64,000 nt of DNA from Buttiauxella izardii (GCF_003601925.1 NZ_QZWH01000006.1:1-64000); one strand, 5' to 3'. Positions 37,421-46,385 are shown, counted from the stretch's first letter. The notes: generated by a model not told the origin, from the letters alone. Numbers and translations: made by a program.

Positions 37421-39208
37421 ATGATGGCTGTAAATTCTCAGTCGGTTCTGATGCAGATCCAACCGACAATCATCCGCTTCGCTAAGATGCTGGCAAGTGT
37501 ACTGCAACTGGAAATCGAGATTGTTGATGTCAACCTGGTGCGCGTGGCAGGCACCGGCCCTTTTGCCAGATCCCTGGGCCGCAAGCTAAACACTAATTCA
37601 CGTCTATTGAAGCATGTTATTGAATCAAAGAAAGAAAAGGTTGTCACTCAGTCAGGCGTTGATCCTATCTGTGAAGGATGTACAGATAAGCAAAATTGCC
37701 GTGAAAAAGCCTTCCTCGGTACACCGGTCATTTTTCAGAACTCTTGCGTCGGCGTGATTAGCCTTGTTGCCCTTAACGGTGAGCAGCAGGAACGAATAAA
37801 ACACAACTTACGCGAATTTTCTGATTATGTTCAGCATATCTCTAATATCTTTATTTCCCGTCTTCTCGAAGATCAGAGCGGGGATAGTAACGCCAGCGGG
37901 ATTCTGTTAAGTCTTATTGATAATATGGACCAAGGGGTATTGATTCTTGATAAAAATAATCAGTTAAAATTTGCGAACCCGGTCGCATTAAAAATACTAA
38001 AATCCACTCATGAGCAACTGATGGGGAAAACGATTTCTGCCCGGGCGCTGACTTTTCAGAATTCTTTTACCAGCGGCCATATGCAATATATTATTTCTAT
38101 TGACGATCATAGCGAAATAATTATCGGGCAATTGCTGGCGGTGCAAGAAAACCAAATGTTTTTAATGGCCTTCCATCAATCGCATACCGTTATCAACACG
38201 GAACTGAGTCATGAAGTTCCGCAGATTGAACATATCATTGGTGAATGCCAGCCGATGCTGGCATTAAAGCGATTAATAACCCGCATCGCGCCAGGCCCAT
38301 CGAGTGTGATGATTACCGGTGAAAGTGGCACCGGTAAAGAAGTCGTAGCATGGGCGATTCATAAGCTCAGTCACCGTAATGACAAACCCTTTATTGCGAT
38401 TAACTGCGCGGCTATTCCGGAACAATTATTGGAAAGCGAACTGTTTGGTTACGTTAAAGGCGCTTTTACCGGGGCTTCGACCAATGGCAAGCAAGGGCTG
38501 ATTCAGGCCGCCGACCACGGAACACTGTTTCTTGATGAAATTGGTGATATGCCGCTGGTTATTCAGGCCAAATTGCTCCGCGCCATTGAAGCGCGAGAGG
38601 TGCAGCCAATAGGTTCCAGTAGGCCCATTGCGGTCGATATTCGTATTATCTCTGCCACCAATCAGAACCTGGAAAAGTATGTTGCCGAGGGGAAATTTCG
38701 CGAAGACCTCTATTACCGTTTGAATGTCATTCCGGTCATATTGCCGCCCCTGCGGGAGCGCAAAGAGGATTTGTCTTTGCTGATTCATTATTTTCTCAAT
38801 TTGCACACTAAGCGTATCGGGCTGGTTTATCCGGGTATCGCTCCTGATGTTATGGCGCTGCTGGCGGCGTATCAATGGCCGGGAAATCTGCGTGAGTTAA
38901 GTAACATGATGGAATACCTGGTCAATGTGGTTCCGTCCGGTGAAGTGATCACTACTTTGCTATTGCCGCCGAACATGGTTAATCAACGGCACAATGTGGT
39001 TGTTTTGAATAAAGAGCATGCCGAACAAGTTAACGACCACAGTGAACTCACGGAGCATGGCGTGCATGCCCTTGAAGAAATGGAAAAACAGCTTATTGCC
39101 GAAGCCCTGGTCCGCCACGGTAATAAGAAACTCGCTGCGGATGAACTGGGAATAGGGATTGCGACCCTGTATCGCAAAATAAAGAAGTATGAACTGCGCT
39201 CCGCCTGA
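37421..39208 (+). CDS. ygeV: Sigma54-dependent transcriptional activator YgeV
   Basis: This 595-residue enhancer-binding protein probably controls the purine block. The N-terminal sensor region (1-150) has a conserved cysteine cluster CEGCTDKQNC (Cys84, Cys87, Cys93); a PAS-like domain follows (about 160-255, DNMDQGVLILDKNNQLKFAN). The AAA+ domain has Walker A GESGTGKE (300-307), the sigma54-contact loop GAFTGA (347-352) and the Walker B stretch GTLFLDEIGDMP. The Fis-type helix-turn-helix ends the protein (KLAADELGIGIATLYRKIKK). A second ATG one codon downstream is equally possible. The ligand is unknown; a purine or redox signal is plausible. Confidence 0.93.
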   Translation: MMAVNSQSVLMQIQPTIIRFAKMLASVLQLEIEIVDVNLVRVAGTGPFARSLGRKLNTNSRLLKHVIESKKEKVVTQSGVDPICEGCTDKQNCREKAFLGTPVIFQNSCVGVISLVALNGEQQERIKHNLREFSDYVQHISNIFISRLLEDQSGDSNASGILLSLIDNMDQGVLILDKNNQLKFANPVALKILKSTHEQLMGKTISARALTFQNSFTSGHMQYIISIDDHSEIIIGQLLAVQENQMFLMAFHQSHTVINTELSHEVPQIEHIIGECQPMLALKRLITRIAPGPSSVMITGESGTGKEVVAWAIHKLSHRNDKPFIAINCAAIPEQLLESELFGYVKGAFTGASTNGKQGLIQAADHGTLFLDEIGDMPLVIQAKLLRAIEAREVQPIGSSRPIAVDIRIISATNQNLEKYVAEGKFREDLYYRLNVIPVILPPLRERKEDLSLLIHYFLNLHTKRIGLVYPGIAPDVMALLAAYQWPGNLRELSNMMEYLVNVVPSGEVITTLLLPPNMVNQRHNVVVLNKEHAEQVNDHSELTEHGVHALEEMEKQLIAEALVRHGNKKLAADELGIGIATLYRKIKKYELRSA

Positions 39209-39271
39209 TTCTATTTCAGGCAGAGCGGGCAAGGGGAGTGGGTGCCAGATGAGCCTCTCTCCCCCTGCAAT

Positions 39272-39754
39272 TTACGGCTTTTCGATTTCGCACTTCTGAA
39301 CCGCATCCACAACCATCTGGTAACCCGTGCAGCGGCATAAATTCCCCGCCAGACCCTGGCGGATTTGCAGCACCGTCATGGGTTGGCTGCGCGGTTTTGC
39401 CAGCAACGCGGTGGCTGCCATGATGAAACCTGGCGTGCAAAATCCGCATTGTACTGCGCCACTTTCAGCAAAGGCTTGCTGAAGTGAGGAAGGTTTCCCC
39501 TTCACCCCTTCGCCTTCTACGGTACGAATAACTTTACCCTGCGCCCAAATGGCTAAGTAAAGGCAGCTATCAATCGCGGTGCCGTCAATTAATACCGTGC
39601 AGGCACCGCATTCGCCGACGCAGCAACCTTGTTTGATACTGAGAAAACCTAGCGCGCGTAATGCATCGGATAACGGCATGGCGGGGGAAGCGTTAAATTG
39701 AAAGTTTGCGCCGTTAATTTTGCAGTTGATGGTTTTGTTATTCATTGCGCTCAT
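39272..39754 (-). CDS. xdhC: Xanthine dehydrogenase, [2Fe-2S] subunit
   Basis: This small iron-sulfur subunit of 160 residues carries two [2Fe-2S] clusters. The plant-type cluster ligands are Cys44, Cys49 and Cys52 ([15 protein letters not shown]) with Cys64; the second cluster uses Cys103 and Cys106 (QCGFCTPG) with Cys140 and Cys142 (NLCRCTGYQ). It passes electrons from the Mo site of XdhA to the FAD of XdhB. The start at 39754 overlaps the xdhB stop by 4 bases and has a GGAGGGG ribosome site. It converges with ygeV. Confidence 0.95.
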   Translation of the reverse strand: MSAMNNKTINCKINGANFQFNASPAMPLSDALRALGFLSIKQGCCVGECGACTVLIDGTAIDSCLYLAIWAQGKVIRTVEGEGVKGKPSSLQQAFAESGAVQCGFCTPGFIMAATALLAKPRSQPMTVLQIRQGLAGNLCRCTGYQMVVDAVQKCEIEKP

Positions 39755-40629
39755 TGAATTTCCCCTCCAGCCTGTTTCACCGCCAATTCGATAACCCGCT
39801 TTGTCAGCGTACTAATCAGATGTAAACGGAAAGATTTTTCCGCACGCCAGGATGTTCTCGGTGAAACATCTTTTGCCACCGCCTCCGCGATAAAAGCCAG
39901 AGTATGTCGAGTTAACGGTTGCCCGAATGCGGCCTGTTCTGCATGAGTGCAGCGCACAGGCGTTGGTGCGGCGACACCGAAAGCCAGTTTGATTTCCCGG
40001 AAGCGGCCCGCGTCTATTTCACACAAGGCACTACAGCCAATGGTTGAAATGTCCATGGCATCGCGCATCGCGTATTTGAAACTTGCCGCTACTTTGTTGC
40101 GGTAATTTTCTGGCTTGAAATGGAAGGCCACCAGCACTTCACCGTGGGCTAACGCCACTTTGCCAGGCCCGGTATGAAAACCGTTAATCGAGGTAAAGCG
40201 GGTGCCTTGCGGCGTGGCAATTTCCAGTTCGGCATCGTAAATCAGCGACGGGCAGGCTGAGTCTGCGCTGGTGGCACCATTGCAGATGTTACCGCCATAG
40301 GTGGCGACATTACGGATTTGTGGCCCGGCGATAACGGACGCGGAGGCTGCCAGCGCAGGAAGGTGATTTTGCACTAGCGGATGCTCAATGAGTTCGCTAA
40401 ATGTGGTGCCAGAGCCAATGCGAATATGACCGGTGTCACTGCATGTCACTCCGCGCAATTCGGGTAAATCATGGATATCTACAATATGGCGAAAACGGGC
40501 GTTGAGATGATGGAGTTGAATCAGTACATCGGTCCCTCCAGCGAGCAGGCGGGCCTGATCGTCTTCCATTAAAAGTGCAACGGCGTGCGCGACGCTCCCG
40601 GCATGGTAGTAACGTTCAATGTCATACAT
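39751..40629 (-). CDS. xdhB: Xanthine dehydrogenase, FAD-binding subunit
   Basis: This medium subunit of 292 residues belongs to the FAD-binding CODH/xanthine dehydrogenase family. FAD loops: [15 protein letters not shown] and [20 protein letters not shown], the latter the classic TxGGN-x-xxA motif. It takes electrons from XdhC and passes them to NAD. It lies four bases after xdhA and overlaps xdhC, so the order xdhA-xdhB-xdhC is one translationally coupled operon. Confidence 0.96.
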   Translation of the reverse strand: MYDIERYYHAGSVAHAVALLMEDDQARLLAGGTDVLIQLHHLNARFRHIVDIHDLPELRGVTCSDTGHIRIGSGTTFSELIEHPLVQNHLPALAASASVIAGPQIRNVATYGGNICNGATSADSACPSLIYDAELEIATPQGTRFTSINGFHTGPGKVALAHGEVLVAFHFKPENYRNKVAASFKYAMRDAMDISTIGCSALCEIDAGRFREIKLAFGVAAPTPVRCTHAEQAAFGQPLTRHTLAFIAEAVAKDVSPRTSWRAEKSFRLHLISTLTKRVIELAVKQAGGEIQ

Positions 40630-40633
40630 AGCA

Positions 40634-42940
40634 TTATCCTTTTATCAGCCCGGCCTCGACGAACTCCTGAAACAGGCGTTTTGGCGTGAGAGGAAGCGTG
40701 TTGATGGCAACGCCCGTCGCCATGCGCACGGCATTACGAATGGCGGTGGCAGGGGAGATAATCGGCGGTTCGCCCAGCGCTTTATGGCCGTAAGCCGACT
40801 GCGGCTCATCAGTCTGAATAAAGGCACATTCCAGCGTCGGCAGATCGGGCATGGTCGGCATTTTGTAGTCCAGCAAGTTGGGGTTTCGCACCACGCCGCT
40901 TTGCTCATCAACGATGATTTCTTCAAAAAGTGCCCAGCCAATCCCCATACCCATCCCGCCATGAACCTGGCCTTCTGCCAGAATCGGGTTAAGAATTTGC
41001 CCCGAATCATGCAGGTTTAAGATGCGGTTGATGGTGACTTTACACAGCGGGATATCCACGGTGACGTCCACAAAGGTGCAGCCATAGGTTGGCGGATTAG
41101 TCTGGGTTTTAAAGGAAGATTCTGCCGAAAGTTGCCCGCCTTGTTCCGGGTGGTAGAACGTGTGCATGGCAAGGTCTGCCACGCTCAGCAAAGCGTGTTC
41201 CGGACGTGTTTCCAGCACGATATTGCCATCAATAATCGTCAGGTTCATTTCAGGAAGATGCAGCATTTGTGAGGCGTGATGGAGGATTTTTTGCCGTAAT
41301 ATTTGGGCCGCCTCACGCAAGGCCGGTGCGGTGACATAGCTTTGACGCGAGGCAAATGCCCCAGGGTCAAACGGGGTGATGTCTGTATCCTGAGTAGAGA
41401 TGGTGTGGATCATTTCAAACGGCATGCCGATGGTCTGGGCGACCATTTGCGCAAAGACGGTATCGGCACCTTGCCCGACTTCCGTGGCTCCGCTTTGCAG
41501 ATTGATGATTCCGTCCTGGTTGAGCACTAAACGCACGCTGGCAATTTCGACGCCAACCGGCCAGGTGTTCGAGGTATAGCTAAAACAGGCCACGCCAACG
41601 CCGCGCCGCACATCCCCCGAAGTTTGCAAACAGGCCGCTTTACGTTCATCCCATGCGAAGCGTTCACGCCCTTTTTGCAGGCATTCTATTAACCCGGCGC
41701 TGTAAATTGGCCTGTTGTATAGGGTGTTGATATCACCTTCGCGAGCGGCATTGAGAATACGGATATCTACCGGGTCGATGTTTAAGGCACACGCCGCATC
41801 GTCCAGTAATGATTCCAGAGCAAAGATGACCTGCGGCGCGCCATACCCGCGCATGGCCCCCGCAGCCGGAAGGTTGGTGTAGACGGTTGTAGCGTGGAAA
41901 CCGTAGGCGCTGCGCGGATAAAGCCAGGAGATTTTACTGCCCGCCGCCGCTGCAATTGAATGCCCGTGGGAGGCGTAAGCGCCAGTGTTGGACAGAATAT
42001 CTAATTCAAATCCTTTTAAAACGCCCTCGGTTGAGAGGCCCAATTGCGCATCAATATGGAAAGCATGACGGGTGCGAGAGGCAAAGAAACACTCTTCGCG
42101 GCTGATTAACACTTTGACTGGAATGCCGCCCAGTTTTAACGTCAGAAATGCCGCCATGGGCTCTTCCAGCACATCCTGTTTATTGCCAAAGCCGCCGCCA
42201 ATATAAGGCTTTATCACGCGTATTTTTGACCACGACATGTTGAGTGACTGCGCGACAATGCGGCGCACGATATGCGGAATTTGGGTACTCGAGATAATCG
42301 TGATGCGGTCGGGCTGTTCCATCCAGGCAAAACAGGTGACGCCTTCCATATGGCAGTGTTGCACAACAGGAGTTTTAAAGCGGCCTGAGAACTTGTGATC
42401 CGCAGCCTGCATGGCGGCAGTAGGGTTGTTGGTTGCGGCTTCGCTGCGTTTGAGCAGATTGCCGCCAGCATGAATCGCGGTGGCATCGTCGGCCAGCGCC
42501 GCTTCGGGTGAGGTGATTACGGGCAATTCTTCCCAGGTGACTTCCACCGTTTCAGCCGCTTTTTGCGCCGTGAGTTCATCACGCGCCACGACAATAGCCA
42601 CGGCATCGCCGAAATGCCGCACGTGTTGTGTCAGCAAACGGCGGTCGGCAATGTCCTGTTTGGCAGGGTCGAGCGTCCAGGCATGGCCCGCCGTGGCGAA
42701 GGCGATATCCGGCACATCTTCCCAGGTAAATACGGCAACGACACCGGGGATTTCAAGCGCTGCGCGGTAGTCAATGGCACGGGCATATCCGTGGGCGATG
42801 GGGCTGCGAACGTATTTGGCATAGCACATGCCGGTCATCGGGATATCGTCGGTGTATCTGGCTTGCCCGGTGACTTTGGCAAGCGCATCGACTCGCAAGC
42901 AGGGCAATCCTAATGGTGTATTACCCATTCTTTCTGACAT
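40634..42940 (-). CDS. xdhA: Xanthine dehydrogenase, molybdenum-binding subunit
   Basis: This large subunit of 768 residues hydroxylates purines (hypoxanthine to xanthine, xanthine to urate) at a molybdenum centre. Cofactor-binding segments: IRVIKPYIGGGFGNKQDVLE, GAMRGYGAPQVIFALES and VGQGADTVFAQMVAQTIG. The catalytic glutamate sits in HKALGEPPIISPATAIRNA. In E. coli the enzyme family depends on MCD made by MocA, whose gene is not in this cluster. It is the first gene of xdhABC, with a sigma54-like promoter 55 bp upstream. Confidence 0.96.
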   Translation of the reverse strand: MSERMGNTPLGLPCLRVDALAKVTGQARYTDDIPMTGMCYAKYVRSPIAHGYARAIDYRAALEIPGVVAVFTWEDVPDIAFATAGHAWTLDPAKQDIADRRLLTQHVRHFGDAVAIVVARDELTAQKAAETVEVTWEELPVITSPEAALADDATAIHAGGNLLKRSEAATNNPTAAMQAADHKFSGRFKTPVVQHCHMEGVTCFAWMEQPDRITIISSTQIPHIVRRIVAQSLNMSWSKIRVIKPYIGGGFGNKQDVLEEPMAAFLTLKLGGIPVKVLISREECFFASRTRHAFHIDAQLGLSTEGVLKGFELDILSNTGAYASHGHSIAAAAGSKISWLYPRSAYGFHATTVYTNLPAAGAMRGYGAPQVIFALESLLDDAACALNIDPVDIRILNAAREGDINTLYNRPIYSAGLIECLQKGRERFAWDERKAACLQTSGDVRRGVGVACFSYTSNTWPVGVEIASVRLVLNQDGIINLQSGATEVGQGADTVFAQMVAQTIGMPFEMIHTISTQDTDITPFDPGAFASRQSYVTAPALREAAQILRQKILHHASQMLHLPEMNLTIIDGNIVLETRPEHALLSVADLAMHTFYHPEQGGQLSAESSFKTQTNPPTYGCTFVDVTVDIPLCKVTINRILNLHDSGQILNPILAEGQVHGGMGMGIGWALFEEIIVDEQSGVVRNPNLLDYKMPTMPDLPTLECAFIQTDEPQSAYGHKALGEPPIISPATAIRNAVRMATGVAINTLPLTPKRLFQEFVEAGLIKG

Positions 42941-42994
42941 GGTTTTGTCTCCATCCTCAGGAATAAGGTCACGCTTCGTTTAGTTCCTGAGTGA

Positions 42995-43010
42995 AGCAAG
43001 ATGCACGCCA
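42995..43010 (-). promoter_or_regulatory. Sigma54 promoter of xdhABC
   Basis: The minus strand reads TGGCGTGCATCTTGCT. The -24 TGGC and the -12 TTGCT are intact with exact spacing. It lies 55 bp upstream of the xdhA start. Confidence 0.6.
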
Positions 43011-43107
43011 GTGATCGGCATTGGTCATTTTTAATGACAGCAATGTGATTTCCATTGGAAAACAAGGTTTTGTACAGGCAAAGGGAAGGGGCAATCAGAG
43101 GTTTTTT

Positions 43108-43141
43108 TTCTCACAATGATAGCGGGCGCTCATTATGATAA
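43108..43141. promoter_or_regulatory. Putative activator (YgeV) site pair upstream of xdhA
   Basis: Two imperfect copies of TTATCA-N3-TGATAA: TTCTCACAATGATAG (43108-43122; 10 of 12) and CGCTCATTATGATAA (43127-43141; 9 of 12). They lie about 100-130 bp upstream of the xdhA -24/-12 element. The rest of the 269-bp xdhA-flgN gap shows only a weak stem (43157-43191) that may end flgMN transcription. Confidence 0.4.
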
Positions 43142-43209
43142 ATCCGGAATCAGTTCAGTGAGGATTCACCATCATAAGGCTCATCCTCACTCGAGTTTTG
43201 ACAGGCGTT

Positions 43210-43635
43210 TTAAATCGTTATTTTTTTATTCCCACCACGACTCACTGTTGTCGCTTGTCCGTCAGCACCGTAAAGATTCGGTTCCTGATGCGGCTTAAGC
43301 ACGGCCAGCGCTTCTTCATTGCGCGTCAACTGGTCTTCTAATAACCAACCATTGTGCTGATTGATATCACGCAGGTGTTGCGTTTTTTGAGTAATCGTCT
43401 GCCAACGCTGGCTGATATCCGCGCTGTTTGCAGGTTGTGCATTTTGTTCGGCGCGGCGAAGCTGCTCGAGATAATCAAGCGTCGCTAATAATGAACTTTT
43501 ATCTTCGGTTATGCGCTGCAATGCACTGCCATTCACATGGCCTGCGGATAATTGTTGCTGCTCGGCGTCCATCACCTCTTTAAGAGAGTTGAGCACCACA
43601 GTCATTTGATCCATCACTTCTAACAGACGACTCAT
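43210..43635 (-). CDS. flgN: Flagellar export chaperone FlgN
   Basis: This 141-residue cytoplasmic chaperone binds the hook-filament junction proteins FlgK and FlgL and delivers them to the type III export gate. The protein is helical, with long heptad-like stretches (LLATLDYLEQLRRAEQNAQ). The conserved QHNGWLLEDQLTRNEEALAV segment and NLYGADGQ are close to the C-terminus. It follows flgM by 4 bp. In E. coli it neighbours murJ; here the xdhABC end of the purine block lies next to it. Confidence 0.95.
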   Translation of the reverse strand: MSRLLEVMDQMTVVLNSLKEVMDAEQQQLSAGHVNGSALQRITEDKSSLLATLDYLEQLRRAEQNAQPANSADISQRWQTITQKTQHLRDINQHNGWLLEDQLTRNEEALAVLKPHQEPNLYGADGQATTVSRGGNKKITI

Positions 43636-43639
43636 GCAA

Positions 43640-43933
43640 TTATTTACTCGATAAATAGCTTTGAGCTTCCTGGATTAATGCATCGGCGATTTTGCCGGTA
43701 TCCATTTTTAGCTCACCATTGCGGATAGCAGTTTTGAGTGCTTCAACGCGTTCCATATTAATGTCACCGCTGCCTGGCTGAATTAACTTCGCCTGCGCAT
43801 CGCTGAGTGTCACATTGGTGCTGTTTGGGGTAGTGCTCTTTTCCAGGCGGCTCTTTTGAACAGGTGCGTCGGAGGTTTCGCGTGGTTGTACGGTACTTAC
43901 CGGTTTCAAAGGAGATGTGCGGTCAATACTCAT
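43640..43933 (-). CDS. flgM: Anti-sigma28 factor FlgM
   Basis: FlgM binds and inhibits the flagellar sigma factor FliA until the hook is complete, then is exported. At 97 residues it equals the E. coli length. The N-terminus [20 protein letters not shown] is nearly invariant, and the sigma28-binding C-terminal half includes [21 protein letters not shown] chose the ATG at 43931-43933 with AGAGG upstream, not one eight codons earlier. A sigma28 promoter lies 46 bp upstream. Confidence 0.96.
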   Translation of the reverse strand: MSIDRTSPLKPVSTVQPRETSDAPVQKSRLEKSTTPNSTNVTLSDAQAKLIQPGSGDINMERVEALKTAIRNGELKMDTGKIADALIQEAQSYLSSK

Positions 43934-43978
43934 TTTCTTTTCCTCTTTGAGGGGCAATTTCTATCATCTGTTAACACA

Positions 43979-44005
43979 ATATCGGCAGTGATTGAGGAAC
44001 CTTTA
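43979..44005 (-). promoter_or_regulatory. Sigma28 (FliA) promoter of flgMN
   Basis: The minus strand reads TAAAGGTT, 11 bases, GCCGATAT. Consensus is TAAAGTTT-N11-GCCGATAA. The spacing is exact and the position fits the class 3 flgM promoter. Confidence 0.85.
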
Positions 44006-44031
44006 TAGCCTTCTTTATCGCCAGTGGAATA

Positions 44032-44691
44032 TTACAGGTTAATCAGAATATTCCCATCCGTGCTGACGACGCCGCTCACAATCTGACCCGAATCCATCCG
44101 CACTCGTGCATTTTGAGCCACCGCAGCATTATTCAGCGCTTTGCCTTCACTGTTTACGCTAAAACCTTCGCCCGCAGCCACCACTTGCACGCGTTGCCCG
44201 GCTTTGACTCGCCAGGACTGACGCACCATCGACAGCATAATCGGTTGATTAGGTGCGATATCACGCAGCGTCACCGCACTGTTGGCCTGGTTGATATCCA
44301 GCATGGCGCGCGGTGGCAGTTGATCCAATCGCCCACGCTTGAGTTGCACCTGGCTTTCATTGATCACCGTGCCACGCGGCAGAGCCTGAAGCGCCACCAC
44401 GTAATTCCCGGTCGCCTGAACTTCCGCCTGAATATAGCGTTTGTCATTTCCGCATCGCGCCAGAACGCTCACGTTGCCCCACAAGCGCCCATTTCCCGGC
44501 ATCGAAAAATCGGGTAGCGGACAGGAAGGTAATTGTGCGTCGGGGGTTTTTACAATTACCGACACCTCATCGCTAATTCCCACCAGACGTTGCTGAAAAA
44601 ACTGGCTCAACGGCACATCCAGAATACTGGCAAAAGTCTGCGGGCAGGCCAGTAAAAGGGCAATCGTGCTCCAGGTTTTAAATCCCGCCAT
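44032..44691 (-). CDS. flgA: Flagellar P-ring assembly chaperone FlgA
   Basis: This 219-residue periplasmic protein assists FlgI polymerisation around the rod. A Sec signal peptide is visible (hydrophobic STIALLLACPQTFA, cleavage near Ala21). The C-terminal SAF-type domain is conserved (LPRGTVINESQVQLKRGRLD and GQRVQVVAAGEGFSVNSEGK). The start follows AAGGAGTAGCAAG. It is transcribed divergently from flgB from a shared FlhDC-controlled region and is followed by flgM and flgN. Confidence 0.95.
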   Translation of the reverse strand: MAGFKTWSTIALLLACPQTFASILDVPLSQFFQQRLVGISDEVSVIVKTPDAQLPSCPLPDFSMPGNGRLWGNVSVLARCGNDKRYIQAEVQATGNYVVALQALPRGTVINESQVQLKRGRLDQLPPRAMLDINQANSAVTLRDIAPNQPIMLSMVRQSWRVKAGQRVQVVAAGEGFSVNSEGKALNNAAVAQNARVRMDSGQIVSGVVSTDGNILINL

Positions 44692-44744
44692 CTTGCTACT
44701 CCTTGTTCAGGTTGCAGTGATTTTAACCGTACTGCGAATTGATC

Positions 44745-44786
44745 AAGGCGATAAATAGCGACGCATTTTGTGTCTATTCCAACGAT
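44745..44786. promoter_or_regulatory. FlhDC site between flgA and flgB
   Basis: AAGGCGATAAATAGCG (44745-44760), 10 bases, then TGTCTATTCCAACGAT form an inverted pair resembling the FlhD4C2 box. It sits in the 152-bp divergent region, where class 2 promoters of flgAMN and flgBCDEFGHIJ are expected. Confidence 0.6.
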
Positions 44787-44843
44787 AACGCACGCGTAAG
44801 GGGATTTAAGCTGTCGGACAAATCCTAATTATGCGGAGGGAAC

Positions 44844-45260
44844 ATGCTCGACAAACTGGATGCCGCACTGCGATTTCAGCAAGAAGCGATAAATTTGCGT
44901 GCCCAGCGTCAGGAAATTCTGGCAGCCAATATCGCCAATGCGGACACGCCGGGCTATCAGGCTCGCGATATTGATTTCGCCAGTGAAATGAAAAAAGTGA
45001 TGGAAAGAGGACGCGCGGAAGGCAGCGGCGTAACGCTTGCGCTCACCTCGGCTCGCCATATTCCGGCGGCGACCCACACCACACCTTCGCTTGATCTCCT
45101 CTACCGTGTTCCTGACCAGCCATCAATGGATGGTAATACCGTCGATATGGACCGCGAACGTACGCAATTTGCCGATAACAGCCTGAAATATCAGTCGGAT
45201 CTGACGGTTCTCGGCGGCCAAATCAAGGGCATGATGTCCGTGCTGCAACAGGGTGGCTAA
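44844..45260 (+). CDS. flgB: Flagellar proximal rod protein FlgB
   Basis: This 138-residue rod subunit sits at the MS-ring end of the flagellar rod and is exported without a cleaved signal. The N-terminal rod/hook motif is [20 protein letters not shown]. The C-terminal helix [20 protein letters not shown] completes the coiled coil with the N-terminus. It is the first gene of the long flg operon, with a GGAGGG ribosome site. Confidence 0.97.
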   Translation: MLDKLDAALRFQQEAINLRAQRQEILAANIANADTPGYQARDIDFASEMKKVMERGRAEGSGVTLALTSARHIPAATHTTPSLDLLYRVPDQPSMDGNTVDMDRERTQFADNSLKYQSDLTVLGGQIKGMMSVLQQGG

Positions 45261-45263
45261 TCC

Positions 45264-45668
45264 ATGGCATTACTGAATATTTTTGATATTGCCGGTTCGG
45301 CGATGACGGCGCAGTCCAAGCGCATGAACGTCGCGGCGAGTAACCTGGCTAACGCCGATAGCGCCACCGGCCCGGATGGTCAACCGTATCGCGCTAAGCA
45401 GGTTATTTTCCAGGTTGATGCCGCTCCAGGTGCTGAAACCGGTGGCGTCAAAGTGACCGGCGTTGAAGAAAGCCAGGCACCGGACAAACTGGTGTTCCAG
45501 CCGGGCAACCCGCTGGCGGATGCCAAAGGTTACGTGAAAATGCCAAACGTGGATGTGGTCGGCGAAATGGTCAACAGCATGTCGGCATCGCGCAGCTACC
45601 AGGCCAACGTGGAAGTACTCAACACCGTGAAAAGCATGATGTTGAAAACCCTGACTTTGGGTCAGTAA
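45264..45668 (+). CDS. flgC: Flagellar proximal rod protein FlgC
   Basis: This 134-residue rod subunit has the terminal motif [20 protein letters not shown] near the N-terminus and a C-terminal helix with [20 protein letters not shown]. It assembles with FlgB and FlgF into the proximal rod in the periplasm. The gene starts 3 bp after flgB, consistent with coupling. Confidence 0.97.
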   Translation: MALLNIFDIAGSAMTAQSKRMNVAASNLANADSATGPDGQPYRAKQVIFQVDAAPGAETGGVKVTGVEESQAPDKLVFQPGNPLADAKGYVKMPNVDVVGEMVNSMSASRSYQANVEVLNTVKSMMLKTLTLGQ

Positions 45669-45679
45669 AGGAGTGACTG

Positions 45680-46357
45680 ATGGGCATCGCCGTTAATATG
45701 AATGACACCACCACCAGTGGTGTTAATAGTTTATCGGGTAGTAGCAATCTGACAGGTAACAGCGCGTCTGACCTGCAGAGTAGTTTTTTGACGCTGCTGG
45801 TTGCGCAGCTCAAAAACCAGGACCCGACCAACCCTCTGCAAAACAACGAATTAACCACCCAGCTGGCACAAATCAGCACCGTGAGCGGCATTGAAAAACT
45901 CAATACCACGCTCGGTTCAGTATCTGGCCAGTTGACCAATAACCAGTCGGTGCAGGCGAGCGCCTTGATTGGTCACGGTGTGATGATCCCCGGCAGCAAA
46001 ATTCTGGCTGGCAGTGAAGCCACGACGCCGTTTGGTGTCGAGCTGCAACAGGCCGCCGATAAAGTCACCGCCACGATCACTGATAACACCGGCAAAGTGG
46101 TTCGGACGCTCGAGATTGGCGGGCTGACCGCAGGCGTTCATACCTTCACCTGGGATGGCACCGCCACCGACGGCACGACGGTACCGGACGGCGCTTATAA
46201 CGTTGCCATTAACGCCAGCAACGGCGGCACGCAACTGGTTGCTCAACCGCTGAATTTTGCGTTGGTCAACGGTGTGACACTCAGTAACGGCAAGACCTTG
46301 CTCGACCTCGGTACGTACGGCACCTCCACACTCGACGATATCAGGCAGATTATCTAA
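45680..46357 (+). CDS. flgD: Flagellar hook-capping protein FlgD
   Basis: This 225-residue scaffold caps the growing hook and directs FlgE assembly, then is discarded. The conserved N-terminal export/cap region is LQSSFLTLLVAQLKNQDPTN followed by NELTTQLAQISTVSGIEKL. The C-terminal part contains tudor/Fn3-like beta repeats (HTFTWDGTATDGTTVPDGAY). The low-complexity Ser/Asn linker near residues 15-32 is usual for the family. Confidence 0.96.
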   Translation: MGIAVNMNDTTTSGVNSLSGSSNLTGNSASDLQSSFLTLLVAQLKNQDPTNPLQNNELTTQLAQISTVSGIEKLNTTLGSVSGQLTNNQSVQASALIGHGVMIPGSKILAGSEATTPFGVELQQAADKVTATITDNTGKVVRTLEIGGLTAGVHTFTWDGTATDGTTVPDGAYNVAINASNGGTQLVAQPLNFALVNGVTLSNGKTLLDLGTYGTSTLDDIRQII

Positions 46358-46385
46358 CGCCTCCAACCCTTTGCAGGAGTAAAAC

